64,000 bases of DNA from Opeltia flavorubescens (lineage: Eukaryota; Ascomycota; Lecanoromycetes; Teloschistales; Teloschistaceae): NCBI GenBank assembly GCA_000442125.1, contig KE546979.1:372001-436000 (forward strand). Reading direction: 5' to 3'. Numbering within the stretch: position 1 is the first letter of the stretch; each line of letters begins with the position of its first letter. Made by a program: the position numbers and the translations under genes. The notes under the pieces are model-generated. The model was not told where the DNA came from, did not search any database, and saw nothing but the letters and a program-made list of their open reading frames with translations. This document shows, piece by piece, positions 33,274-44,552 of this stretch.

Positions 33274-35230
33274 TCAGGACCGTCCGTTACGCTGGCTCCT
33301 TCGCAACTGTGTTGGTACTACCAGGCATTGAGCGTCGAGCTCACACAGAATTTTGCTGTTCCCGGACCGGGTCTGTCTGGGTTGCTCCAGAAGGGAGTGT
33401 AGCCACTGTGGAGTCACACTTTTCTCCTTCTTTGCCTTCGTCTTTTTTACTGATGGAGCACCGACTGTGACGGTTGTGGGATTTTTCATATGGCCGGCTT
33501 TGCTTCCCTTCTTTCGCAGAGCACCTTTACCTCCTCGCTCTCCTTTGCCGCTCTGCTCCGATGAAAGCTTGGATGGCTGGCGACGAATAGCAGCATCTCC
33601 ATCTACATCAGACATTGGTCGTGCTTCAATGCCACCCATGACGTCCGGGTCATTGCTCGGCTCGGCTGACTTCTCTGGTGGCTCGCATTGAATGACGACG
33701 GCGACGTTCGAGTGTGCATTTGACATCGACTGCGATTCAGCTTCCTGCCCAGCATCATTACTGTTGCCCTGATTAATATCGTTGCTTGGCTCTGTTGATT
33801 GTTCAAGTGGATTACGCTGAATGGCGGGATCCAAATTTTCCTTCGCCGATGACTGCGCGTGAGCTTCCTGCTGGGTGATGATGATGTTATCCTGCTCTGT
33901 GATGAGCGGTGGTGAATATGTAGCTGTCTCTACGTGAGACAATGGCTGCAGAACACGTGAGTGCATCGCGTCGGACTCGCTGCCGTCCTTGTTTCCAGAT
34001 TCTGGCGGCACCGATGACTGGTTTTCTGTGCCGATGTTGGTATTAGGTTCTGGCTCGGGATCCTCCCAAATCTCAAAACACTGGCCCATCTTGATCCGAA
34101 CTTCCGGTATTTGCAATTGGGTACAGAGTCCTGAAGCTTTGTTGGGGATCGACCGGAACTTGGAGTTACCCACGATGTGCAATTCGCCGCTACGTTTGGC
34201 TCGCTTCGACGACCGACGAAATCTGGCAACGTCCAAATCCAAGCCCTGCATCGACGATGATTCAATACGGTCCATCTCATCGAGAGAGTGGCCCAGGATA
34301 TCCTCAGCTTCTGGTCTGCGTCTCTTCAACTGATTCTTCGACTGGTCGTTGAACTTGTTTTCCAACTGGTGGCGCAGTAGTTCTTGGATTTCTTCGTCGT
34401 CTCTGACTACCTCCGGAAAGTGCTGTGGATTGAAGTCCTCGTCATCATAGCTCCATACGCGCTCGAGTTCTGCATCCGATAGCCTTCTTGAAGGTTCGTG
34501 CTCTTTTATCACTAGATTTTCGAGTTTTGCTCGGTTTGCTTCATCCCATTCTCCATTATCTGCCCTTGATCCGGGACATGGCTCCAACTTATCTGGGCAG
34601 AAGCCTAATTTCATATGATCTGCAATCTTGTTCAGCAATCCTAGCTATATATAAAATCTGGATGACCATACGTTTGTGACAGCATGTCTTTACATAGCGC
34701 CAAGGCCCAGGTGATGGCATACGGCGAGCCTTCTTCTGCTTTGGTGCTTTTTCGCCATTTCGTTCGTCCTCTTCGCGACGCCTTTTCCCTAATGCTTGCG
34801 AAACGTTCCTGAACTGTTCGAATTCTGCATTTATATATTCTTCGTAAGTGGCGAAGCCATTCTCTTTCGCGAGCCTATCGTTTTGTGCTTTTTCTTCGGC
34901 TTGGAAATTCGATATTACTTCTTCTTTCGTCATTCGTGGTCTCTTGTCAGCGCGAGGGGACACATTCGACTCGGACGGATGTTGACCTGCGTCCATTTCT
35001 AATCCGTGCTTGCCCAACATCTTCGGCGGCTTCTGAGATGTTTCCAGTCGTTCGAGTGTAGTTTCGACGATGGTCTCTACTGAATACTGTGGATATCTTA
35101 TCGAAATCTCTTTGCCTAGTGATGGGGTAGGAGATTGGAGATAAAGTGGGTTACCATCACGAAAGACAAAACTTTTGTGAATGGCAAGCTCCTCACTTCG
35201 TTCAATATATTGTGATGAAATATCTTGCAT
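33274..35230 (-). CDS. Large charged, mostly disordered protein, probably nuclear; unknown
   Basis: Exons 35230-34672 and 34640-33274 with a very short 31-nt gap between GTATGG and AGCTAG, 641 aa; the join reads KTCCHKRLLNKIADHM. The small intron size makes the junction the weakest point. The N-terminal 60 residues look folded (ELAIHKSFVFRDGNPLYLQ). The rest has Lys/Arg-rich clusters (GKRRREEDER, PKQKKARR), repeated acidic/Ser/Gln stretches and imperfect internal repeats of the type QCEPPEKSAEPSND / QRNPLEQSTEPSND. Nuclear-localisation-like patches recur. I recognise no domain. Confidence 0.55.
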
Positions 35231-35583
35231 AATGACGATGTTTCATCACTTAGCTGATATCAACAGCCTGGGAGTACTATCAGATCGGGAATGGTCCCAG
35301 AAAAATGTTGATTTCACATACACTTTATGAATGTTGAATGTCTTAGTGTCTATAATTGTCTCATGGTTTGTTTTCTTCTTTACAATTTCGTGTCTTGATA
35401 CATAAAACTTCAACAAGCTAAGGACCCTCTTTCCCTGTGCTTTCTAATAAACTTCTCGCCGATCAATATTTTTCGACTGCTACTTTGGCCAGGGCATCAA
35501 TTTAGTCCTATCTGTTACCTACGCTTCCTCCACCATTGCGGCACTCAATGTGATTGTGTCTTGATCTTCAGCAGCCTAGGATC
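35231..35583. promoter_or_regulatory. divergent promoter region, nuclear protein / kinase
   Basis: 353 bp between divergent genes. Pyrimidine-rich stretches precede the kinase start, as is common in fungal promoters. Nothing else seen. Confidence 0.4.
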
Positions 35584-37311
35584 ATGTCTTCCTCAGACTC
35601 TTCTGAGCAGAATGAATTGGATGAAGCAACGATAGAAGCTATCTTCGATACGCCGACTGATCGCGACTTTGCACACCTTGTCCCATACAACATTCGAGCA
35701 AGCGAGGCATTCAACGATATGGTTAATCGGATCATCAAACAGAAAGAGGACTATGCACACTCGATCAAATTCATCCGTAAGCCCGTGAGAAGTCTTAGGG
35801 AGATGAGTGTAAATACTGTTGAAGACGAGGTCATTAGTGATTTGGAGACTCCCACCGAAAAGAATTCAACTTGGGAAGGTTACTTTGCCCTCTCGCTTCG
35901 TGTCTCACCCCGCGATACCCTCGAATGGATAGCTGGAACGGAATTCGGAAAACGGGACACAGGGTTCTACGATATCCTGCTGGCACCACCATCCCAAAAG
36001 TGGCTCGACGCCAAGCTCTATAAGCGTCATTTCAGTATATATATTCACCATCGGTCCCGTCAAATGATGGTCAAGGCCAATCATAGCATGAACGTGGGAG
36101 AGTATTCTCTAAAGAAGTGCCAAACGGCAGTACTCAGTCATAACACCATCCTGATCCTAGGCGACTGCTGCTACAAATTTCAATACACGGATTACTGCCC
36201 TGTGGACGAGTTCAGGGATGAGTTTGCCAAAGACTTGGGCGCCAAATTTGGACAGCTTCCGCGAAGCTGCCCAACAATACCACAGGCTCCTATGTCAAGG
36301 GCGATCACTAACTTTGGCAGATTCGCTTGTTACACAGGTGCCTTTGCAAAGGGAGCATACGGCGAGGTGACTATGGGTTGGGATCGACGAAGTGGCAACG
36401 TGGTCGCTGTGAAGCGTTTCGTGCAGCCCGATGATTTGAAACAGTGCATCCATAAGAACAATATGGTCGCCATAGGAAAACATGTATGTGTTAAATGTTC
36501 TTCAGTGACATTGATTTGGCTGAATCACGAGTAGGAGAACATTATCCAGCTCCTCGCTGTCGAGGAGAACCTCGAATGTCTACATCCAGGCGTTTTCTAC
36601 ATCTACACTCCACTTGGTGTCGGAAGTCTTGCGCACATAATACAGGACCACGATTTCTCCCTAGGTGCACAAGTCACCCTTATGCGAGATTGGGCGAACG
36701 GTCTTGAACATCTGCACAAAAACGGATTTGTGCATCGTGATATCAAGCCCGGCAACCTCGGAATCACAGATTACCAACATCCTCGGGGCTTTCTCCTCGA
36801 TCTTGACTTGGCGACCAAGAATCCTGGTGCTATGCGTTTGGAAGGCACTGATTGCTATTGGGCCCCCGAAGTATTCCGCCTGGAAGAAGAGAGAGAAAAC
36901 GGAACAGAGACAGAGACCCAAATAGACTTCCAAAAAGCTGACATGTGGGCTTTAGGACTTAGCGCTTACGCCATGATCACATCGATGGAGGTGAATTGGG
37001 AAAGCTACGATGACGGAAGTGAAAATGGTGGTGACGAATCATACTGCGACGTTCTCACCGAGCAGCGATACAAGAAGCTCAAGCGAGAACTTAATCTGAT
37101 CCTTGAAGATGCTCAAGATGTTAACAGTGCCCATTTCATTGGCTCGTGCTGGCGTCTGCTGGCCTTGGCCCCTACTCCACGCCCTAGCGCCCAGTCTATC
37201 TACAAAATCATGGCGGACTTGAGCGGGCAGGTGGGATTTAGTCTTCTGGTAGCTAGGCAGGGAGAAAGTGAGGAAGCGGAAGCAAATCTTGGGAAAGCAG
37301 ACAAGGTTTGA
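35584..37311 (+). CDS. FHA-like plus protein kinase domain protein
   Basis: Exons 35584-36483 and 36535-37311 (51-nt phase-0 intron), 558 aa. The N-terminal half (about 100-220) resembles an FHA fold: TEFGKRDTGFYDILLAPPSQ, KRHFSIYIHHRSRQMMV and NTILILGDCCYKFQY. The kinase follows: glycine loop GAFAKGAYGEV, VAVKRF lysine, catalytic VHRDIKPGN, then LLDLDLAT where DFG is expected, and WAPE for the APE motif. The catalytic Lys, HRD Asp and Asn are present, so activity is possible with the D-L-D variant. Rad53/Cds1-like kinases share the FHA-kinase order, but orthology is not supported. The upstream TTG at 35554 is not taken as the start. It borders the small-gene array. Confidence 0.78.
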
Positions 37312-38115
37312 GTCCAGCATCGGATCGATGGGTATTGAGCAAGGGTCTTGATTTTTTGATTGGACTGCTAAGAAAGGTATATAGTGTTCGTTTGGACATG
37401 GATTCTCTAATGCTGGATTTTGATGTACAGATTCACGGTACCAATTCTTGACAAGCGGAGAGAACGAAAGGCTGGCCCTGGTTATTCAGCGGAATCATTT
37501 ATTTCCATCCAAGTGTATGATAAGATGCACATGAAGCACGATGGGTTCAAGACTACCAATCTTATGCCAGCATACTATAGCCCTCACGCCTGGCGCTGTT
37601 TCCTCGGTTTCGACGTATTGCTTTCGTGGGGATTTATTGCATGTGCATCCCAGTACGCGTAGATAGCGTATCATATCATCCGAAAGCGACACCTTATCTT
37701 GTATCTACTTTTTTCAGAGTTGCCGACAATGACACATGGCGATACCACAATCCGCGTGCGATGTACTCTCTTACCATGGTTCATTCCCAAAACTAACGGT
37801 AAATGCGGGATTTTGCCGTGTGAAATTCTTGCTCACATGTGGAAGAGTATATTACGTGGGAGAAACGTGACACCTTCAAAATTCAAATTCTGTCGATTGC
37901 AGTATACAAGTCAAGATCTCAAAACAAAAGATATCCAACTAAGATTCTCCCACCTCTACAAGCTGCTCCACCTTATACTTTGAAGAGAGGGTAATTACTA
38001 AATTCGAGGGCGTAACAACATACATAGCCGCAATCAGGAACGGAGAGACGTAGGCGCCCGAAAAGGAAAACACGCGTACGTTATAAAGGATTATCCTTTA
38101 GACGAGGAGGAGAAT
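37312..38115. other. spacer before the small-gene array
   Basis: No gene is supported. A 94-codon plus frame at 37699-37983 has no recognisable feature and may be a relic. The promoter of A1 should lie at the right end (about 37990-38115). Confidence 0.4.
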
Positions 38116-38610
38116 ATGTCCGGAACTCTGAATCCTTCTGGTAATGACAATGTCGCGACCTTTGAAACATTTGTAGGCCCTACCAATCCTTGTCGTGTTT
38201 TATTTGCTGATGACGTTTCATTGCTGTAGGAAATCTCCTTGCCCAATTCATCTTATCGCGTATACATCTCGAACAGACACGACAATGATCATCAACCAAA
38301 AGTAATGCAACACAACATTCAACAGTATTGTTATTTCGTCAGCGACTATCATGATCTTCAGCGCCTCCTCACACAAGTTCAACGACAATCAAGCACGAAT
38401 AGAATTCAGACAGTCGATGACGTAAATCTACTTGCGGCAAAGGACTGTTGGGAAAGAGAGTTGGGTGGCCTTGCTTGCAAAGTTGAGGGATGGTTACGAG
38501 AAATGGAAGGACAGGAGTGGAAATTTGTAGCAGCTTTCCCGGAGCGCCTTCGTATCAGATCGATATTTACGGGACAGTTGCAGACATCATCCCCATCATT
38601 TCTTGGGTAA
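38116..38610 (+). CDS. array member A1, small helical protein
   Basis: Exons 38116-38172 (19 codons) and 38230-38610 around a 57-nt intron with GTAGGC donor and CTGTAG acceptor, phase 0; 145 aa. Exon 2 opens EISLPNSSYRVYIS, matching the aromatic-alternating start of other members. The C-terminal helix carries the family pattern in DCWERELGGLACKVEGWLRE. No signal peptide or membrane segment. First plus-strand member after the kinase. Function unknown. Confidence 0.7.
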
Positions 38611-39155
38611 TTCCTTCATCAAGACCTTCGTACAAAGTACTTAAGCTGCGGTCGTTCAAAAGGTAGTACAATCGCATAAGCGGCCCAAGCCTGAGCTGGA
38701 TAGCGAATAGCCTTCCGAGAATACGAGGAATAGAAATATTCAGTGGAGGTGAATGAACTCAAGGATTTACAAGGTTCCTGGTCCGTAAGGTCGGCCTATC
38801 GATTTCTCTTCCCGAAATCTCGCTTATATCATCATAAAGCTTAGAATCTTTTCGTTGCTATAGCATACCTAAGGATAGAACACTTTTGACGCCAGACAGA
38901 CTTCTCCAACCCCGACTTTGCAACTTCGAGCATACATTATCACTGACACATACATCAAAAGCTCAGCCGTACATCGAAGCTCTATTGAATTGTAATGGCA
39001 GAGAACAGTTGGATAGATCGTATGGAAAATGACAAGGATTGTCGCATAGCAAGTACATCCGCGGGTCCCAATCTCCAATTGCTGAAACAGAACAGCTACT
39101 TCACACTAAGTCCTCCACGTATACACTCTACCGCCCTGACGGCACAGTCGCGTCA
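38611..39155. other. spacer A1-A2
   Basis: Probably the A2 promoter and perhaps its unresolved 5' exon. An ATG at 38995 opens a 54-codon frame that is out of frame with A2 and offers no phase-0 donor. Nothing else seen. Confidence 0.35.
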
Positions 39156-39530
39156 ATGAACGATACAGAATCCGGTCCGATCACCACAAAGCTCGATTAC
39201 AACTCCATATGGGTTTATGATCTCTACAATCTCAACGAGCTGCTTAGACGGCGGACGAAAGAAAAGGTATCGCTCAACTGTGGGGAACTGCATACGAAAG
39301 CCATGGAGGAGTGGAGGAGAGAGCTGTGTCACCTTTGTCATGAAGCTTGTTGGTGGAATGTGGAGTTCATGAATATCCGACTAAAGCTATATTTCGGGCA
39401 ACGATGCATTCTCTATCCTGATCAAGTCGCCAGCAGCGACGATTACGTGTGGAAATTGACGGGAGATCGCTTCAGTTGGGCTCCTGTGTCTTCTGAGGAT
39501 TGCGGACGGAACGAATTTGTGATTGAATGA
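39156..39530 (+). CDS. array member A2 (5' end unresolved)
   Basis: Open frame ending at 39530. From ATG 39156 it encodes 124 aa, but the same frame is open further upstream with SSTYTLYRPDGTVASM, which looks like the usual exon-2 opening, so a short 5' exon may be missing (a possible acceptor is CTAAG ending at 39110). The family helix is present as MEEWRRELCHLCHEACWWN, unusually rich in Cys and Trp. The C-terminus after it is longer and more acidic than in other members. Confidence 0.5.
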   Translation: MNDTESGPITTKLDYNSIWVYDLYNLNELLRRRTKEKVSLNCGELHTKAMEEWRRELCHLCHEACWWNVEFMNIRLKLYFGQRCILYPDQVASSDDYVWKLTGDRFSWAPVSSEDCGRNEFVIE

Positions 39531-39818
39531 GTTATTGGAATGATACATACATTATCTGGTGAGGTTTTGTTGCTATCATGCTGAATTAGTACAAACTGCT
39601 TAGCGAAACCAAAAAAGCGGGTTACCATTGTTCGGCCTAAACAAAAAGAAATTAGGTTGAACAAAATTTCGTACTGTCAATACAATATTCCTTAAAATAT
39701 CTCTTTTCTCCTCTCAACGCAAGTACATTTGCCTTGTCGGCTCTTTTCATTCATCCCACTGGCCTTTTCCAACTTGTAGTCACCTTCAAGTCTTTCTCGC
39801 CTGACGTCATTGTTGATA

Positions 39819-40202
39819 ATGGCTACTTCCATCATTGAACCCGCCATTCCAGAAGGAATGCGATTGAAGGATGAGAACGTAAGTTGCTGACCTCTATATC
39901 GAAGTTATTGACGCTTACATCGGGCGAAGGTTAAGATATTGAAGGATTTCATCAGGAACCGTTACTTCGATAAAAGTCAATCAACTACCCCAGAAAGCAA
40001 CCACGACCTCTACAACGACTTCGACTGTATTAGCAGTCTCGTGCGAGCCGTCTTACAACGCACAAGACTCTTACTGACTGCAAATATGGACCAGCCTATG
40101 AATCTGTCGTGGGGTGCAACTGTACTTGATGTTGCTCAGAAGTTGATCTATATCGAAGGACATCTTTTGACAGAACAAAAATCGTCAACACAATGTCGTT
40201 GA
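39819..40202 (+). CDS. array member A3, small helical protein
   Basis: Exons 39819-39878 (20 codons) and 39930-40202 with a 51-nt phase-0 intron (GTAAGT donor, GCGAAG acceptor, attgacg branch-like); 110 aa. Exon 2 begins VKILKDFIRNRYF and ends with the helix LSWGATVLDVAQKLIYIEGH, fitting the W-x(3)-L pattern with K-L. Conserved architecture is the main reason to place it in the family; sequence identity is low. Confidence 0.65.
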
Positions 40203-40527
40203 TAAGATATGAAGACAACGTAACAACTTACGTGGCAAGCACTTATTCTGCCAATTCGGTCTATCAAGGAGCATGAAGTCAACACGCAATGGGTGATGGG
40301 CTGATTCATTACTCTCTATCGTTAGCAAAGTTCTTTGCATACAGTGCTGAAGGCGATTGACTGTCGACATTTACTTAGCATGAGATCTTTGTGTACCTCT
40401 CGAATCTGTGATGTTCTGAATTCAAGTGATGACGTTATCTTCCTGTTCAAATTTGTGGCCTTTACTGGATTGATTTTCACTCTTCACGCCACGCTACTCT
40501 CCAATTTCCCACGGCCTGTAGATCGAG
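40203..40527. other. spacer A3-A4
   Basis: 325 bp that should include the A4 promoter. No gene seen. Confidence 0.4.
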
Positions 40528-40922
40528 ATGCCCGCTCTAATGACTGCAGAGGGAGAAGAGTTGGGAGTATTTGTAAGTTTTCCAGCTAGTTATTCCCGGC
40601 CCCCTACTGAACCGTCCTAAAGCGACTTGATGCCATCCAATGGTACTTTTTCGACTACACCAAGAACCCCCAAGGCGAACGGCGTTTCCATAGCCGGAAG
40701 CAACATTATCATATGTTCCACACTCGGCGACACATCGACGGAACCAAGCGCAGACTAGCCGATCGAGCCATCGTCCCGGACATGTCGGTCGTCGACGATT
40801 CCATTAGACTCAGATGGACAACGGAAGTACTGAAGGTCCTAAAGAAGTTGGATCTGGCTGAGAAGGAGATGGACGAGGCTCAGGTTTGGTGGGAGAAACG
40901 GAATAGGAGATCATGGCAATGA
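40528..40922 (+). CDS. array member A4, small helical protein
   Basis: Exons 40528-40572 (15 codons) and 40623-40922 with a 50-nt phase-0 intron (GTAAGT donor, CTAAAG acceptor, CTACTGAA branch-like); 114 aa. Exon 2 starts RLDAIQWYFFDYTKN, the aromatic motif, then a basic stretch with many His/Arg (RRFHSRKQHYHMFHTRR). The helix LRWTTEVLKVLKKLDLAEKE matches the family pattern. No localisation signal. Confidence 0.68.
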
Positions 40923-41270
40923 TTCGAGTTGCTGTGAGATGGGTGCAAGTGCGGACAGCTCTAAAGCAGGCTTTGTGATGAGGAGGGTGAGGATGGATGT
41001 TAGGATTCGAGGCATAGCCCTCTCATCTTAAGACACATGACAAACTCGAGTAATCAACAATTTAGTCACTTTGAAAACCTTGTTGTATTGCGGATAACGT
41101 GAATTGTACAGGTACCTCGACATCAACACATCACTTCTACTGCGAGATTCTTTTACTGCTGTCGGAAGATCAGATGCTTAAACTATTGGCTCCACTTCCC
41201 TCAACATCTGACTCGAGCCACACTGACTCAGCACTCCATCCGTTACAGCATCATTTATAAACTTGCAGTC
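40923..41270. other. spacer A4-A5
   Basis: 348 bp, promoter of A5 expected at the right. No gene seen. Confidence 0.4.
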
Positions 41271-41633
41271 ATGGAGCATGTCCGTTATGGCTGGGGTTTT
41301 GATAGATGGGTGAGTCGCTCGTTTCCGGCGCACCGAATATCTGCTAAGACAAACAAACAGACATTACGCTCCGAGAGCCTTACCTATGAGTTTAGGTACA
41401 TCAGCTTCTCTGCTAATCGAAAACGCATCGCGCATGATACCGCAATGATGATCAGACTCCGTTCCGAAATCGAAACTCAGATCGAACGACTAAGCCAAAT
41501 TCACAATAACCAAGAATACCTGTCTGAGTGGCGATCGATGTCTAAGGGAATCACGAGCAAACTTGATGGGATCGCTCGTGAGCTGGAGAATATCGCTCAT
41601 AAGTTGGACAATCTCGCTATGGCGGTTGGTTAA
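41271..41633 (+). CDS. array member A5, small coiled-coil protein
   Basis: Exons 41271-41309 (13 codons) and 41361-41633 with a 51-nt phase-0 intron (GTGAGT donor, AAACAG acceptor, GCTAAG branch site); 103 aa. Exon 2 opens TLRSESLTYEFRYIS, clearly akin to TIHSKNFTFRF in A6. The C-terminal 60 residues are a regular heptad-like helix (LRSEIETQIERLSQI) with the family box SEWRSMSKGITSKLDGI and a repeated LDNLA/LENIA end. Confidence 0.75.
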   Translation: MEHVRYGWGFDRWVSRSFPAHRISAKTNKQTLRSESLTYEFRYISFSANRKRIAHDTAMMIRLRSEIETQIERLSQIHNNQEYLSEWRSMSKGITSKLDGIARELENIAHKLDNLAMAVG

Positions 41634-42553
41634 ATGACATTCGGAACAGACACAATGTCGTTATTGGAGAGTCCGAGGAAGGAGGCATGGAGTGCCAATG
41701 AAGATGCAACGAAACTCTGTGTTAAATCCCACGAGCTGCTGGTAGTGCTTACTTTTGTCACTTAGATTTTCATGAACCCAGGTAGTGAATATCATGATTT
41801 GTTGCCTCATTTCAAACAAATCTAAATCGTTCAGTCGTGACCACGATTTCCTTCTAATCCTCCTACATCCGTAGACCCTTTATTCTATAACGTCACAACC
41901 ATATCGAAACCCTGGTATAAAGTCTAAAACGACACGATCGTACGTCTTCCATGATGAAAGGGTTCACTTGATACTAAATAGGGAAACAGGTGCTACTCCC
42001 TGAGAACCTCGCCCCGGAAATCCGCGAAAATCACAATCCCTCCTGCAAACTAGACCCACGTATCTACCTGAACATTCTCCCCTTTTACTGCTTGGACATC
42101 CTGCGGTCCGTTCTCGAAAAGTATGGTCGAATTCAAAAGTACTGTAGCTAAGCCATATGCAGCAACAACAAGAAGAATCAAAACCACTCTAAAGCCCTCA
42201 TTTGATCCGTCAATATGAACGCATACCTCAGCGCGAATTTGATATTTGCTCAATTATCTTGCTATTTCATTACGCCCCCCTTCCATCTCAATCCTGAAGT
42301 AACTTTGATTTTCCAGTCAATCGTTGCGTCTCCACTTACATTATCTATCGACACCCTCTAATTGACTTTTTCTTGCCAGAAAATTCTTCAAGATTCTCAA
42401 CCAATTACATTGTCTTTTCCTTCCTTCTCAAACGTAGATATCAACTGTTCCCTGTTCATTTTCCTCCTCAAGTTTTCCAGCCGACGTGTAAATAGCAAAA
42501 ATCCTACATCACGACAAAGCAGCTTTACTTCTACTCCCTATCGAGACTGAACG
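41634..42553. other. spacer A5-A6
   Basis: 920 bp without a supported gene. A 67-codon minus frame near 42050-42253 has a hydrophobic run, but no splice or family support. The right 200 bp are pyrimidine-rich, as expected of the A6 promoter. Confidence 0.4.
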
Positions 42554-43053
42554 ATGTCGGGAGTAGAGACTGATCAGAACGAAGAAAAGCTTGTCATCGA
42601 CGAGACAAATGAAGAACTTGTATGTACCACATCATCAAAGCGCGAACCGCTCACTGAAAGATACCACAGACCATACACTCCAAGAATTTTACATTCCGCT
42701 TCGGCCACTTTCCATACAGCTGGCTCAGAAATTTCAATCACTTGCAGACTTATTCGAAGGAATGTGCAAGGCTCGAAAGTCATCGCGTGAACATTCAAAA
42801 GCTTCACGCCGAAGTACCATATTACAATTCCGACAAGATCGAGTCACTGGGAGAAGCCAGAAAAGTCTATGAGGAGGAGTTGAACAAAGTGGCTACTCGG
42901 CTTGCTGGAATGGCGGAAGAATTGAACGAAATTGACAGCGTGCGGGAGAGGATATTTAGACAGCATCTGTACCGATTCTTTAACCTCCCACCGACATTAG
43001 ACCTCCCACCGATGCAACGATTGTTCAACATAGCCGACTTATGGATGTTATAA
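42554..43053 (+). CDS. array member A6, small coiled-coil protein
   Basis: Exons 42554-42619 (22 codons) and 42670-43053 with a 50-nt phase-0 intron (GTATGT donor, CCACAG acceptor, CTCACTGA branch site); 149 aa. Exon 1 ends VIDETNEEL. Exon 2 reads TIHSKNFTFRFGHFPYSWLR, then TYSKECARLESHR, then the helix VYEEELNKVATRLAGMAEEL with a Tyr in the Trp position and the tail DSVRERIF. Closest relative in the window is A7, with the same exon-1 wording (DETN) and exon-2 opening. It ends in a Pro/Leu-rich tail. Confidence 0.78.
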
Positions 43054-43867
43054 AGCGGCCTAAGATCAGTGAGGGATGTGTATTACAGCCACAGGCTTGC
43101 AATGTTCTGTAGGACACGGTAGTAGTTCTGTCAATCAATTCAGTACCTGTATTGCTACCCATAAAGCATTGAGCCTTTTCTAGCGCTCATGCAACGTTCC
43201 ATGGCTCGGCTTCTTCGAATTAATTTATGGGTGACCCTAGGAGGGGTTGAAGGGCTAACGTCCTCCTTTCAACTCTTGGCGCCCGGATTTCGATGTACTC
43301 GAGACTCTCTTCCTAGCTCGACGCTCCGTCTGATCCACCCTAGAGCCACGATAATCGGAGCCTCAAGTCTCGAGTGCTTGACTGTGATTGGTGGTGGTCG
43401 GGATGGTGATGGAGATGATCAACTTACTCTATCACCTGCTTTGACCTGTCATAACGACACAATCAATTTTCCAAGCTCGTTCTTTTTCCTTTTGTATGTT
43501 TATGTCGTCCTTCATCTCTAATTTGGTCATGAACCATATATGTAAATTCTTGTCGAACGTCACATTCTTCGGAAGTAAGCACGATCATGTTTTGTATCAA
43601 ACGCCATCCTGCAATCGCGTCACAAAATTACTTTCATTTTTGCAACATTGTTCGCAACTTCCGACATTACCTGACTGACGATCCCGTGGTGCAATTATTT
43701 TCGTGTTGAAAACCCCACTCATTGCCAGACACATCTTCTGCCTCTCAAATATGGGAACTCGATCTTCTTCATACCCCACACTTCTCGTAATCTTGAGTAA
43801 TTTTTCCATTCCGAGAAACAATCAGAGAGAAGTCTACCAAAAACGAGCACCCACAGATCCATCGGTC
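43054..43867. other. spacer A6-A7
   Basis: 814 bp. A 110-codon plus frame at 43189-43521 has no family feature and is not called. The A7 promoter lies at the right. Confidence 0.4.
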
Positions 43868-44288
43868 ATGAATACCATTCAAAAACACGACGAACTTTTT
43901 GTCGACGAAACAAACAAAGAAGTAGTAGGTGCCTCAGTCTCAAGTCGGAGACGATCTACTGACACCATAATAGACAGTCCATACCAAAAATTTTACCTAT
44001 CGCTTCGGCCCTTACCCAACTACACTGTACGGACCTAGCAGCAGCCAAGACGAGGAGACTTACTTCCGAGCATGGAGAAGATTGAGCTCTGTCAGAATGT
44101 CTACTGTGGAGCTTCGCTTGCAAATTGTTTGTACCACATTTTACTACGGTCCAGAACATGAAGCTTGGAAAGTCTGGCAAGAGGAGATGGAAAAGGTTGC
44201 CCGACGATTGGGTGAAATAATGGCGCAGTTGGACAATGTGGAGAAGGTGCGACAGGAGAAATTGTCGGAATTCTTGCTGCGTCCTTGA
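43868..44288 (+). CDS. array member A7, close paralogue of A6
   Basis: Exons 43868-43924 (19 codons) and 43974-44288 with a 49-nt phase-0 intron (GTAGGT donor, ATAATAG acceptor, CTACTGAC branch site); 123 aa. Exon 1 ends FVDETNKEV, exon 2 opens TVHTKNFTYRFGPYP, then ETYFRAWRRLSSVRM, and the helix is KVWQEEMEKVARRLGEI with tail EKVRQEKL. Alignment with A6 runs over the whole length without a large gap, so both genes stem from one tandem duplication. Confidence 0.8.
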
Positions 44289-44552
44289 ATCACCGATAAA
44301 CTATGTCGGTGTTTGGAATGAGCATGTTATGTAGAAAAGGGATGGCATTGTCCCGGGAGTCAGGGTACGAGTTTGGGCCTGTTATGTTGCGTACGGAGTA
44401 GAAAAAGGGGCTTAGGGGCTAGCGTCCCGTGCCGAAATCTTGGCATCCATATCCTCTACGTCACTACATCTACACCTTATCTTCATCATTCTTTTCGTCC
44501 CTCCGCACGTAACAACACCCTCCCATCAACGTCCACCTCCCGGAAAAGAACA

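Noticed and set aside
42050-42253. 67-codon minus frame with a hydrophobic run, between A5 and A6
   Set aside because: No splice signals, no family motif, and the flanking sequence gives no support.
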